Source of the DNA: Dehalococcoidia bacterium | GTDB lineage: Bacteria > Chloroflexota > Dehalococcoidia > Tepidiformales > Tepidiformaceae | Assembly: GCA_020847985.1 (NCBI GenBank) | Contig: JADLBC010000040.1 | Coordinates: forward strand, 38,577 to 102,576 | DNA: 64,000 bases | Direction: 5' to 3' | In this document: piece by piece, positions 36,380-43,858 of the stretch | Layout of the letters: each line of letters begins with the position of its first letter | Numbering within the stretch: position 1 is the stretch's first letter | Program-made: the position numbers and the translations under genes | Notes under the pieces: generated by a model | Seen by the model: only the letters and a program-made list of their open reading frames with translations | What the model was told of the DNA's origin: nothing | Databases searched by the model: none

Positions 36380-36853
36380 GTGGCAGAAGACGAACAAAGC
36401 CTGATTACGGATGAACACCGCGCGCTCATCGGGGTGCCGGGCGAACCTTCGACGGTAGTGGTGCGCGAGGCGGACGCGAAGCGCATGCGGGACGTGCTCG
36501 GGGATACGGACCCGCGCTGGGCCGACGGGACGGGCATGGCGCCGCCGTACGTGATCGCGTTCTTCGGGGGCCGTGGTGGCGGCGGCGGGCGGGCGACGCC
36601 GCAGCTGTTGCCGGGGGCGATCCTCACGCAGCAGGAGTGGAAGTTTTCGCGGCCGTTCAAGATCGGGGAGGAGTTGAAGGCGGTCGGACAGGTGTTCGAT
36701 ATCCGCGAACGGCTGGGCGGGCGCTACGGCCACAGCGTGCTGGTGACGACGAGCACGGACTACTACGACGCCGATGGCCAGCATGTGGCGGCTTCGCTGC
36801 TGACGATCACGCAGTTCGACCCGGCGCGCGCGGGGCGGGGGGGAAGCGAATGA
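36380..36853 (+). CDS. MaoC-like dehydratase, N-terminal-type subunit
   Basis: A 157-residue hot-dog protein of the FAS1-like/MaoC_dehydratase_N group: DEHRALIGVPGEPSTVVVREADAKRMRDVLGD, TGMAPPYVIAFFGG, and FSRPFKIGEELKAVGQVFDIRERLG. Two-gene R-specific enoyl-CoA hydratases pair such an N-half subunit with a C-half MaoC; the latter starts right here at 36850 with a four-base overlap. GTG 36380 is chosen for GGGAGGG seven bases upstream. The substrate is unknown (3-hydroxyacyl-CoA or related). Confidence 0.85.
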   Translation: MAEDEQSLITDEHRALIGVPGEPSTVVVREADAKRMRDVLGDTDPRWADGTGMAPPYVIAFFGGRGGGGGRATPQLLPGAILTQQEWKFSRPFKIGEELKAVGQVFDIRERLGGRYGHSVLVTTSTDYYDADGQHVAASLLTITQFDPARAGRGGSE

Positions 36854-37272
36854 GCCGCTACTACGAGGATGTCCGTGTCGATGATGAGCTGGAGCCGGTG
36901 GAGAAGCTGCCGACGGAGGACCTCGCGATCGACTTTTTCGGGCGCGACAACCCGACCAACCCGGCGTTCGCGGACGCGGAGGCGGGGCGGCGCATGGGCA
37001 TCGGCGGGGCGCTGGTGCCGGGTGTGCTGAAGATGTCGTGGATGACGCAGTACGTGAACGACTGGGCGGGGGCGGAGGCGGAGGTCGGGAGCATCCGCGT
37101 GGCGTTCCGGCGTCCGGACGTGGCGGGCAAGCCGCTGGTGCTGATGGGCCGCGTGGTGGACAAGCGCCAGGAAGGCGGCAAGAACGTGGTCGAGCTCGAG
37201 GTGGTGACGATCGCCGACGGGGAGCCCAGCGTGCGCGGGAACATCACGGTGGCGCTCCCCTCGCGCGGGTAG
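36850..37272 (+). CDS. MaoC-like dehydratase, C-terminal-type subunit
   Basis: A 140-residue hot-dog protein. YYEDVRVDDELEPVEKLPTEDLAIDFFGRDNPTN and FADAEAGRRMGIGGALVPGVLKMSWMTQYVNDW show the hydratase D/H region, here D..N and no classical His, so activity may depend on the partner. It overlaps the N-subunit by four bases (ATGA) and ends at 37272. Together they form a heteromer of the type seen in acyl-CoA hydration. Confidence 0.83.
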   Translation: MSRYYEDVRVDDELEPVEKLPTEDLAIDFFGRDNPTNPAFADAEAGRRMGIGGALVPGVLKMSWMTQYVNDWAGAEAEVGSIRVAFRRPDVAGKPLVLMGRVVDKRQEGGKNVVELEVVTIADGEPSVRGNITVALPSRG

Positions 37273-37431
37273 CGGGGCCCCAGGCGGGCTGCTCGAAGGT
37301 GCGGCGGCCCGTTGGCATGAAGGCGAAATTCTCCGCTCCGGTGCTGTAGCGCGAGCCCGTTCGGCTGCGCTGCACGATAGGTTTAGCCGGCGGGCGAGCC
37401 CCTAACGCGCCCGGGCGGAGGAGTGCGAGGG

Positions 37432-38016
37432 ATGACCTTCCTGATGGAATGGCCCGGCGGTTCGTGGCAGGAAACGCTGCGTCTCGCGGCGTTGGGCGTT
37501 GGCATCTACTGGGCGGCGCTGTGGCTCGCGGTGACGTTCTGGGCGGGGCGCGACGCGCGCATCCGCAGCGGGAGCTGGGCGTTCAGCGCGTTGGCGGTCC
37601 TGCTGGTGGGGACGGCATCGTTGCCGGGGCTCGCGCTGTACCTGCTGGTGCGGCCGCGGTCGACGCAGCGGCAGCGGTACCTCCGTTCGCTCCAGGAGAC
37701 GGCGCTGCAGCGGCTGCTGATGGAAGAAGAGCACTGCCCGGCGTGTAAGCGGGTGGTGCGCGCGGAGTACCTCGTGTGCCCGGCATGCCTGATGCAGCTG
37801 AAGCGAAGCTGCACGGCCTGCAGCAAGCCGCTCGCGGAGAGCTGGCAGGTGTGCCCGTTCTGCATGGCGGGCGTGAATGAGACGGCGGTGCCGCTGGAAG
37901 AGCGGCGGCGCGCGCGGCAGGCGGCGGCTGTCCCGGTCGCGGCGGTGAGCATCACGCCGGCGTCACCGGCGGTGTCCGCCGCAGTGCAGACGGCGCCCGG
38001 CACGCTCGCGAGCTAA
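37432..38016 (+). CDS. Membrane protein with double zinc ribbon
   Basis: A 194-residue protein: two N-terminal helices (LAALGVGIYWAALWLAVTFWA and SALAVLLVGTASLPGLALYLLV), a helical linker, then two C-x-x-C pairs per ribbon (EEHCPACKRVV...LVCPACLMQL; SCTACSKPL...VCPFCMAG). The ribbons are cytosolic and may recruit a protein or nucleic acid to the membrane. GGAGGAG lies eight bases before ATG 37432; a GTG nine bases earlier overlaps it. A CCGGCG/CGCCGG stem-loop follows at about 38023-38063. Confidence 0.83.
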   Translation: MTFLMEWPGGSWQETLRLAALGVGIYWAALWLAVTFWAGRDARIRSGSWAFSALAVLLVGTASLPGLALYLLVRPRSTQRQRYLRSLQETALQRLLMEEEHCPACKRVVRAEYLVCPACLMQLKRSCTACSKPLAESWQVCPFCMAGVNETAVPLEERRRARQAAAVPVAAVSITPASPAVSAAVQTAPGTLAS

Positions 38017-38101
38017 TCGCGGGCGGCCGGCGAACGCCGGACCGGGCCCGCTCGGCGCGGAGACATGACGACAAACGTTTGACCTATGAAGGAGGCAGGC
38101 C

Positions 38102-38323
38102 ATGGCGCTGTTCACGATTCGCTCACGAAGGTCGAATGCGCCGCGACCGCTGGCGGCGCTGACCTGCTCCTGGTGCAAGGCGGAGGTCGACGAACTGGGG
38201 CCGGTGGGGACGTTCACCATGTGCGCGAACTGCGTGGGGTGGTTGGACGTCTCGGGGACACTGGCTCCGCTGGGGAGCGAGGCTACGGCTACAGGCGCGG
38301 CAGCTCGTCCATGTACTCCGTGA
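38102..38323 (+). CDS. Zinc-ribbon mini-protein
   Basis: A 73-residue cytosolic protein with CSWCKAEVDELGPVGTFTMCANCVGWLD, i.e. two C-x-x-C knuckles, a basic N-terminus and an Ala-rich tail. AAGGAGG eight bases before the ATG supports it. The 3' end overlaps the convergent gene at 38289 by 35 bases. Not recognised as a named family; one of several such mini-proteins here. Confidence 0.75.
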   Translation: MALFTIRSRRSNAPRPLAALTCSWCKAEVDELGPVGTFTMCANCVGWLDVSGTLAPLGSEATATGAAARPCTP

Positions 38324-38675
38324 CATCGAAGTCCGGCATGGCGGCATCGAGTCGGAAGAGGGTGGCGGCGCCTTCGAACGAGACCTGCCAGGCGAACTGG
38401 TGGCCGGATTCGCACCAGAACTCGAGGCGGATGACCGTGCCGACGCCGTCATTTTCGGAATCGGGGCGGGTGGCGAAGCCGACGCCATCGGGCGCGACCT
38501 CGACGACATCGCCCATGCGGTCCACTTCGACGCGGCGAGGGTGAACCCAGGTCGATTCGCGGACGGCGCCCGGGCAGCGGGGGCAGGCGACGGCGAGTGA
38601 GGTGGAGAGGCTCGCGACGAGACGCACAGCTGGCACGTCCGCCACTATAGGGCGGGGATTTCGGCGCGTCTTCAA
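38289..38675 (-). CDS. Hypothetical protein with Cys/His zinc-ribbon-like motifs
   Basis: Up to 128 residues with ACPRCPGAVRESTW near residues 31-44 and RLEFWCESGHQFAWQVSFEG later, so a C-x-x-C plus C-x-x-x-H site could bind zinc. No family recognised. The start is uncertain: TTG 38675 lies before a TATAGT (about 38646-38651 on this strand) that looks like a -10, so GTG codons at 38636 or 38627 may be the true starts of a leaderless mRNA. Confidence 0.6.
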   Translation of the reverse strand: MKTRRNPRPIVADVPAVRLVASLSTSLAVACPRCPGAVRESTWVHPRRVEVDRMGDVVEVAPDGVGFATRPDSENDGVGTVIRLEFWCESGHQFAWQVSFEGAATLFRLDAAMPDFDVTEYMDELPRL

Positions 38676-38740
38676 GCGTATGTGCTACCCCCGCGCGCGC
38701 AAATCGCACGCGCGGGAGTGAGCGTTGGGCGCCTGGTGGC

Positions 38741-38866
38741 TCAGAGCAGCCAGATGAGCAGCAAGACGATGACGACGATGGCGAGGAGGCTGCCGCCGCC
38801 GTAGGCGTAGGCGTGGCCTTCCTCGCGGCCGAGCATGTCCTCGACCTTGCGCAGCTTTTCGTTCAT
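38741..38866 (-). CDS. Single-helix membrane mini-protein
   Basis: A 41-residue peptide: a charged N-terminus (MNEKLRKVEDMLGREEGHAYAYGGG), then the C-terminal hydrophobic helix SLLAIVVIVLLLIWLL. ATG 38866 has GGGAGG nine bases upstream; longer starts have none. It lies downstream of holA on the same strand. Function unknown; sporulation-like or respiratory-complex mini-subunits share this layout. Confidence 0.6.
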   Translation of the reverse strand: MNEKLRKVEDMLGREEGHAYAYGGGSLLAIVVIVLLLIWLL

Positions 38867-39130
38867 GAAGCCGGACCTCCCTGTGTGCTGGTTCTCGGTC
38901 CATGGTGGCGCGCGGAGGGATGCTCGCGCGTTGTTCACCCGGGGAATGCGATTACGCGCCGATGTCAGTTCGCGAAGGCGAGAGGGACGAAACGCAGGGG
39001 GCGCGTGCTGTAACGCGGCGGGGGCCGCCGGACCCTCAGGATGTGCGCCGGAGGCAGCCCATGACGTTCCGTTCGGCCGAACCGGGTTGTTCGAGCAGTG
39101 TGGTTACGCGATGTGGCGTGCCGGGTGTGT

Positions 39131-40255
39131 CTAGCGGCGAGGGGGTGCTGGTTGGCGCCGGGGAGTAGCCGGCGGGCGTGCCTGGCGTTTGGCTGCCGCG
39201 GCCGCGGCACTGGCGAGCTTGCCAATGGCGACTTCGAGGGCGAGGTCGTCATCGATTTCGCCGAGCTTCTGGCGGCGGTCGGCTTCGACGAGTGCAGCGA
39301 AGGCGGCGGCGAGGCCGGCCTGCCCGAGTCCGTCGGCACGGCGGATGGCGGCGTCGCGGAGGCCCTGCCACTTCAGGCCGGTGGCCTTGCCGATTTCATC
39401 GGGCGAAACGCCCTGTTCGCGCAGGTCGATGACGGGCCCGAGGCGGCGGTAGGCAGCCATGAGCAGGGCAAGGAGCGACGGCGTGCTTTCGCCCTGGCTG
39501 CGAAGGGCCTCGAGGACGGAGAGGGCATCGAGCAGGCGGCCATCCATCACGGCATCGGTGAGGGCGAACGCGGTGAATTCGCGCTGGCCGGAGCAGAGTT
39601 CGTAGACGTCATCGATGGTGGCATCGCGGCCCATGGTGTAGAGCGCGAGCTTATCGAGTTCGTTGGCGATGGCGAGGGTTTCGCCGCCGGTAAGGATGCC
39701 GATGAGGGTGACGGGATCCTGCGCGGTGGCGCGGTCCCACTCCTGGCTCGAAGGGTGAGCGGTGCGCGGGGGACCGCTGCGGAAGCGCAGGCCGCGGGCG
39801 TTCGCTTCGTCGCGGATGTAGCGGGTGAGGGCCTCGTTCTTGAGCTCGGGCTGCTCTTCGATGGAGACGCCGGGGAGCTTCTTGAGGGCAGCGAGGAGGG
39901 GGTTCGAGGGTGCGACGCGGGCGGCTTTGAAGACGAGGACGGTGGTCGGCGGGAGGCCGCGTTCGATGGCGGTGAGGAGGGGCGCGACCGCATCGAGGCT
40001 GCGGCCAGCGCGGCGGCCTTCGCCCGGGTTGGATTCGAAGCGGGAGAAGATGTGATCGACGACGACGAGGCGTTGGGGCGAGAGGAAGGGCGGGGACATG
40101 GCGGCGCCGGCGATCTCGGCGGGCCTGGCGTCGCGGCCATCGAAGACGGTGAGGTTGGTGGCGAGCATCCCCGTGCCGCCGTCGGCTTCATCGCGAAGCT
40201 GGCGCATGCGGCGGTCGATGGCGAGCTGGTCGGCGCCGTAGAGGAGGATGATCAC
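39131..40255 (-). CDS. holA: DNA polymerase III delta subunit
   Basis: A 374-residue subunit of the clamp loader that opens the beta clamp. IILLYGADQLAIDRRMRQLRDEA has the degenerate P-loop start, LVVVDHIFSRF and TVLVFKAARVAPSNPLL the AAA core, LTGGETLAIANELDKLALYTMGRDATIDDVYELC the lid, and LLMAAYRRLGPVIDLREQGVSPDEIGKATGLKWQGLRDAAIR the collar domain. The C-terminus is a long Ala/Arg/Pro tail. The gene stands alone. Confidence 0.93.
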   Translation of the reverse strand: MIILLYGADQLAIDRRMRQLRDEADGGTGMLATNLTVFDGRDARPAEIAGAAMSPPFLSPQRLVVVDHIFSRFESNPGEGRRAGRSLDAVAPLLTAIERGLPPTTVLVFKAARVAPSNPLLAALKKLPGVSIEEQPELKNEALTRYIRDEANARGLRFRSGPPRTAHPSSQEWDRATAQDPVTLIGILTGGETLAIANELDKLALYTMGRDATIDDVYELCSGQREFTAFALTDAVMDGRLLDALSVLEALRSQGESTPSLLALLMAAYRRLGPVIDLREQGVSPDEIGKATGLKWQGLRDAAIRRADGLGQAGLAAAFAALVEADRRQKLGEIDDDLALEVAIGKLASAAAAAAKRQARPPATPRRQPAPPRR

Positions 40256-40300
40256 GGTGGGAGTGTAGAGCGCGGCGGCGAGAGCCGCGCGGGCAGTGGC

Positions 40301-41023
40301 TCAGTGGGTGATGAAGCAGGCCTGGATGGCGCGGGCGACATCGGGGTCGCCGTTCAGTTCGCCAACATCCTCGGCGTTGGCCTGGCCGCGAACGAACGCA
40401 AAGAAGCCGCTGGTGGTGGTCCTGAGGTGGATATCGGCCAGCGGCGATGCGTTGCGGCGTGGGAGGAGGTGGCCATCACGGATTTCGAAGGTCCAGGCGG
40501 TGCAGCCGGGAGCTTCGGCGATTTCGACCACCATGGTGGCGGCGATGCCTTCGGCGCTGGCGGCGTGGAATGCAAATGTAGGGATTACGCGCACAACGAA
40601 ATCGGTGGATGCCCCCGTTTCGCGGTCCTCCGGGTCGAGCGAGCCTACGTGCTGCTTCGCCCAGTCGATGAGGGACTGGAGGACGGGGCGAACGGCCCAG
40701 CCTTTTTCGGTGAGGGTGTATTCGATCTGAGGCGGGAGGCCTTTGCGGTGATGGCGTTCGATGAGGCCATCTTCCTGGAGCCGCTTGAGGCGGTCGGAGA
40801 GCACGTTGGGGGACATGCCCTGGCAGCTTTCCTGGATCTCCGTGTAGCGGTGAAGGCCGGACATGAGGTCACGGAGGATGAGGAGGGTCCATCGGTCGCC
40901 GAGGATATCGAGGGCGCGGGCGATGGTGCAGGGATGGTTGTAGGACTTGCGGGAGTCGGCATCCCGGCTCTGACCGCTGGATTGGAAAGCAGCTTTAACG
41001 CTCGCAGGCGAGGCTTTACCCAT
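40301..41023 (-). CDS. HxlR-family transcriptional regulator with SCP2-like C-terminal domain
   Basis: A 240-residue regulator. The winged helix of HxlR type (CTIARALDILGDRWTLLILRDLMSGLHRYTEIQESCQGMSPNVLSDRLKRLQEDGLIERHH) spans about 30-120, and the rest (VVRVIPTFAFHAASAEGIAATMVVEIAEAPG ... FFAFVRGQANAEDVGELNGDP) has the look of a sterol-carrier (SCP2) fold, which is known fused to HxlR. It may bind a hydrophobic ligand. Its divergent neighbour is a zinc mini-protein. The shared 136-base promoter contains ACTAT/ATAGT dyads. Confidence 0.85.
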   Translation of the reverse strand: MGKASPASVKAAFQSSGQSRDADSRKSYNHPCTIARALDILGDRWTLLILRDLMSGLHRYTEIQESCQGMSPNVLSDRLKRLQEDGLIERHHRKGLPPQIEYTLTEKGWAVRPVLQSLIDWAKQHVGSLDPEDRETGASTDFVVRVIPTFAFHAASAEGIAATMVVEIAEAPGCTAWTFEIRDGHLLPRRNASPLADIHLRTTTSGFFAFVRGQANAEDVGELNGDPDVARAIQACFITH

Positions 41024-41037
41024 TCGATAGCACCGAG

Positions 41038-41054
41038 ACTATTGACTTGATAGT
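41038..41054. promoter_or_regulatory. Dyad in the HxlR/mini-protein divergent promoter
   Basis: ACTAT-TGACTTG-ATAGT, five-base arms, starting 15 bases before the HxlR ATG. A TTGACT (41042-41047) with TAGATT 16 bases later could be the promoter for the plus-strand gene. This fits autoregulation by HxlR. Confidence 0.45.
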
Positions 41055-41159
41055 AGGGAATGGTAGATTGACACTACGAAAACGATAGCCTCAGTGCTAC
41101 CCTCACAGAAGCGTACCGGACCCGCTTCGGGCGAGTCAACAAGGGAAGGAGTAACCAAG

Positions 41160-41354
41160 ATGCCCGAGACCACGATCCAGACCCCTGTCGCCCAGGCTCC
41201 GCAGGCGGACCATCTGCACCGCTGGCGGATTGAGGAGCCGAACGGCCCAAGGAGCGCGGGCGTCTGCAAGATTTGCGGCCAGACGAAGGAATTCCGGAAC
41301 TGGCTTTCGGACATGGACTTCATCACCAACGAAGAGCACCGGATGGCTGCCTAG
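41160..41354 (+). CDS. Cys-rich mini-protein
   Basis: A 64-residue protein with DHLHRWRIEEPNGPRSAGVCKICGQTKEFRNWLS: one C-x-x-C plus two His near LHRW could coordinate zinc. AAGGGAAGGAG is upstream of ATG 41160. It is transcribed divergently from HxlR and followed by a strong terminator, so it is monocistronic. The C-K-I-C-G-x-x-K motif is seen in small zinc proteins of GC-rich bacteria; function unknown. Confidence 0.75.
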   Translation: MPETTIQTPVAQAPQADHLHRWRIEEPNGPRSAGVCKICGQTKEFRNWLSDMDFITNEEHRMAA

Positions 41355-41413
41355 CCAACGTCCCCGTTCGCGAGCGTCCTGCCCTCTCCCTCGACGCTCG
41401 CCACGCTCTTTGA

Positions 41414-41453
41414 GCCGCCGGGTCCCGATTCCAGACGGGCCCGGCGGCTTTTT
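41414..41453 (+). terminator. Rho-independent terminator
   Basis: GCCGCCGGGTCCC pairs with GGGCCCGGCGGC (one bulged T) around a 10-base loop and is followed by TTTTT. It ends the mini-protein transcript 60 bases after its stop. Confidence 0.85.
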
Positions 41454-41514
41454 CGTTGCCCGCGGATTGATGGCGCATGTCGGGGTGGCGCCCGGGTCCA
41501 CCGCCGGGTAGTGT

Positions 41515-41538
41515 GACCGAGTGAGCACTCACTCGGTC
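41515..41538 (+). promoter_or_regulatory. TetR-type operator
   Basis: GACCGAGTGAG and CTCACTCGGTC are perfect 11-base arms with a 2-base centre, 12 bases before the TetR ATG 41550. It is followed by TTTT, so it might also act as a weak terminator. It is the likely self-operator of the TetR gene and controls the exporter. Confidence 0.7.
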
Positions 41539-41549
41539 TTTTCGACGCC

Positions 41550-42131
41550 ATGAGCACGCGTGCGCCCGCACTCCCGCCGGAGGAGCGGCGCGCGGCGATT
41601 GTCGCGGCGACGTTGCCATTGCTGCTCGAACGCGGCGCGAACGTGACCACGCGACAGATCGCGGAGGCGGCGGGCATCGCGGAGGGGACCATCTTCGGGG
41701 TGTTCCCGGACAAGGAGGCGCTCGTGCGGGCGGCCGTGCAGGCGGCGTTGGACACGGGCCCGACGGAACGGGCGCTGGCGGCGATCGACCGGTCGCTGGC
41801 GTTGGAGGAGCAACTCGCGGAGGCGGTGGGCATTCTCCAGCGGCGGTTCGCGAACATCTGGCGATTGGCGGCTGGCGTGGGGCCGGTGGGGCCGCCGCCT
41901 TCGCCGCCGCAGGACTTCGCGGGGCTCGTGGGCATCTTCGAAACTGGCCGGGAGCGGCTCCGTACCGACCCGGTGACGGCGGCGCGCTACCTCCGGGCGC
42001 TGACGCTCGCGGTGAGCCATCCGATGTTGCAGGCGGAGCCGCCGATGGAGGCGCGGGAAATCGTGCGGCTGGTGCTGGATGGCATCCGGGCCCCGGAGGG
42101 CGGCGAAGACAGGGGGGAGAACGGCCCATGA
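41550..42131 (+). CDS. TetR-family transcriptional regulator
   Basis: A 193-residue repressor. The N-terminal HTH (AIVAATLPLLLERGANVTTRQIAEAAGIAEGTIFGVFPDKEALVRAAV) is canonical; the C-terminal ligand core is Pro-rich in the middle (GPVGPPPSPPQ). It overlaps the ABC transporter by four bases (ATGA), so binding of an exported drug or lipid would relieve repression of both half-transporters. The operator is just upstream. Confidence 0.93.
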   Translation: MSTRAPALPPEERRAAIVAATLPLLLERGANVTTRQIAEAAGIAEGTIFGVFPDKEALVRAAVQAALDTGPTERALAAIDRSLALEEQLAEAVGILQRRFANIWRLAAGVGPVGPPPSPPQDFAGLVGIFETGRERLRTDPVTAARYLRALTLAVSHPMLQAEPPMEAREIVRLVLDGIRAPEGGEDRGENGP

Positions 42132-43858
42132 TCCAGGTACTTCGGCGATTCCTCGCACCCTACCGGCGCTGGCTGGCGGTGCTGCTGCTGTTCCAGGCGG
42201 TGCAGGCGACGACGTCGCTGGTGTTGCCGTCGCTGAACGCGGACATCATCGACAAAGGGGTGATGCGGGGGGATACGGGCCGGATCTGGTCGCTCGGGGT
42301 GGTGATGCTGGGGGTGACGGCGGTCCAGGCGGCGTTCGCGATCGCGGCGGTCTTCTGCGCGGCGCGGGTGGGCATGGGGTTCGGGCGGGATGTGCGGGCG
42401 GCGCTCTTCCACCGGGTGACGGAGTTTTCGGCGCGGGAAGTGAACGTCTTCGGTGCGCCTTCGTTGATCACGCGGATCACGAACGACGTGCAGCAGGTTC
42501 AGATGTTCGTGGTTATGACGTGCACGATGGTGATCGCGGCGCCCATCACGGTGGTCTTCGGCGTGTTCATGGCGATGCGGCAGGACATCGGGCTGTCGTG
42601 GCTGTTGGCGGTGAGCCTGCCGCTGCTTTCGATCGTGCTCGGCACGATTGTGTCGCGGATGGTGCCGCAGTTCCGGCTGATGCAGGAGCGGCTGGACCGC
42701 ATCAACGATGTGCTCCGCGGGCAGATCGTGGGCATGCGGGTGGTGCGCGCGTTCGTGCGGGAGCGGGTGGAGACGGAGCGGTTCCACCGGGTCAACCAGG
42801 ACCTCACGGAGACGTCGCTGAAGGCTGGCCGGCTGATGGCGCTGATGTTCCCGACGATGACGTTCGTGGTGAACACCTCAAGCATCGCGGTGATCTGGTT
42901 CGGGGGGCACCGCATCAACGACGGGACGATGTCGATCGGGTCGCTGGTGGCGTTCCTCACGTATCTGACGCTGATCATGATGGCGGTGATGATGGCGACG
43001 ATGACGGCGACGATGGCGCCGCGCGCGGCGGTCTCTTCGGAGCGGATCCTCGATGTCCTTCGCACGACCAGTTCGGTGCTGCCGCCGGCCACTCCGGTGA
43101 CCGAGGTGGCGGTACGCGGGAGCCTCGAACTGGAGGATGTCGGGTTCCGCTACCCGGGCGCCGAGCATGCGGTGCTCTCGGGGGTGAGCCTGGCGTCGCT
43201 GCCGGGCCAGACGACGGCGATCATCGGGAGCACGGGTTCGGGGAAGACGAGCCTGGTCAACGTGGTGGCGCGCCTGTTCGATGTGACGTCGGGTTCGGTG
43301 CGGATCGACGGTGTGGATGTGCGCGAGCTGGACCCGGAGATCCTCTGGCAGCGGATCGGGCTGGTGCCGCAGAAGTCGTACCTGTTCGCGGGGACGGTGG
43401 CGAGCAACCTGCGATACGGGAAGCCGGGGGCGACGGAGAGCGAGCTGTGGGAGGCGCTGGAGGTCGCGCAGGCGGCGGATTTCGTGCGGGAGATGCCGGG
43501 CGGGCTCGACGCGCCGATCGCGCAGGGGGGCTCGAACGTATCGGGCGGGCAGCGGCAGCGGCTGGCGATCGCGCGGGCGCTGGTGCGAAAGCCGGAGGTA
43601 TACCTGTTCGACGATTCGTTTTCGGCGCTCGACCTGGCGACGGATGCGCGCTTGCGGGCGGCCCTGGCGGTCTTTGCGAAGGACGCGACGGTGCTGATCG
43701 TCGCGCAGCGGTTCTCGACGATCATGCACGCGGACCAGATCCTCGTGCTGGAAGACGGCGAGGTAGTGGGGCTGGGGACGCACGACGAACTGGTGGCGAG
43801 CTGTCCGACGTACGCGGAGATCGTGGAATCGCAGATCGGCGAAGGAGCGGCGGCATGA
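42128..43858 (+). CDS. ABC exporter subunit A (TMD-NBD, degenerate catalytic site)
   Basis: A 576-residue half-transporter with six helices (about 15-300) and an ATPase: Walker A GSTGSGKTS (about 365), Q-loop LVPQKSYLF, signature VSGGQRQRLAIARA, Walker B VYLFDDSFSALD, H-loop replaced by Q in IVAQRFST. The Walker B Glu is Asp and the H-loop His is Gln, as in the inactive-site chain of heterodimeric TM287/288-type exporters. It pairs with the next gene (43855), which overlaps by four bases. Confidence 0.93.
   Translation: MIQVLRRFLAPYRRWLAVLLLFQAVQATTSLVLPSLNADIIDKGVMRGDTGRIWSLGVVMLGVTAVQAAFAIAAVFCAARVGMGFGRDVRAALFHRVTEFSAREVNVFGAPSLITRITNDVQQVQMFVVMTCTMVIAAPITVVFGVFMAMRQDIGLSWLLAVSLPLLSIVLGTIVSRMVPQFRLMQERLDRINDVLRGQIVGMRVVRAFVRERVETERFHRVNQDLTETSLKAGRLMALMFPTMTFVVNTSSIAVIWFGGHRINDGTMSIGSLVAFLTYLTLIMMAVMMATMTATMAPRAAVSSERILDVLRTTSSVLPPATPVTEVAVRGSLELEDVGFRYPGAEHAVLSGVSLASLPGQTTAIIGSTGSGKTSLVNVVARLFDVTSGSVRIDGVDVRELDPEILWQRIGLVPQKSYLFAGTVASNLRYGKPGATESELWEALEVAQAADFVREMPGGLDAPIAQGGSNVSGGQRQRLAIARALVRKPEVYLFDDSFSALDLATDARLRAALAVFAKDATVLIVAQRFSTIMHADQILVLEDGEVVGLGTHDELVASCPTYAEIVESQIGEGAAA

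Noticed and set aside
38867..39130. Short frames in the gap between the mini-protein and holA
   Set aside because: No start signals or recognisable protein; nothing supported.
42079..43854. A long frame leading into the second ABC transporter
   Set aside because: It is only a shifted reading of the first transporter gene; the true start overlaps the previous stop (ATGA) at 43855.
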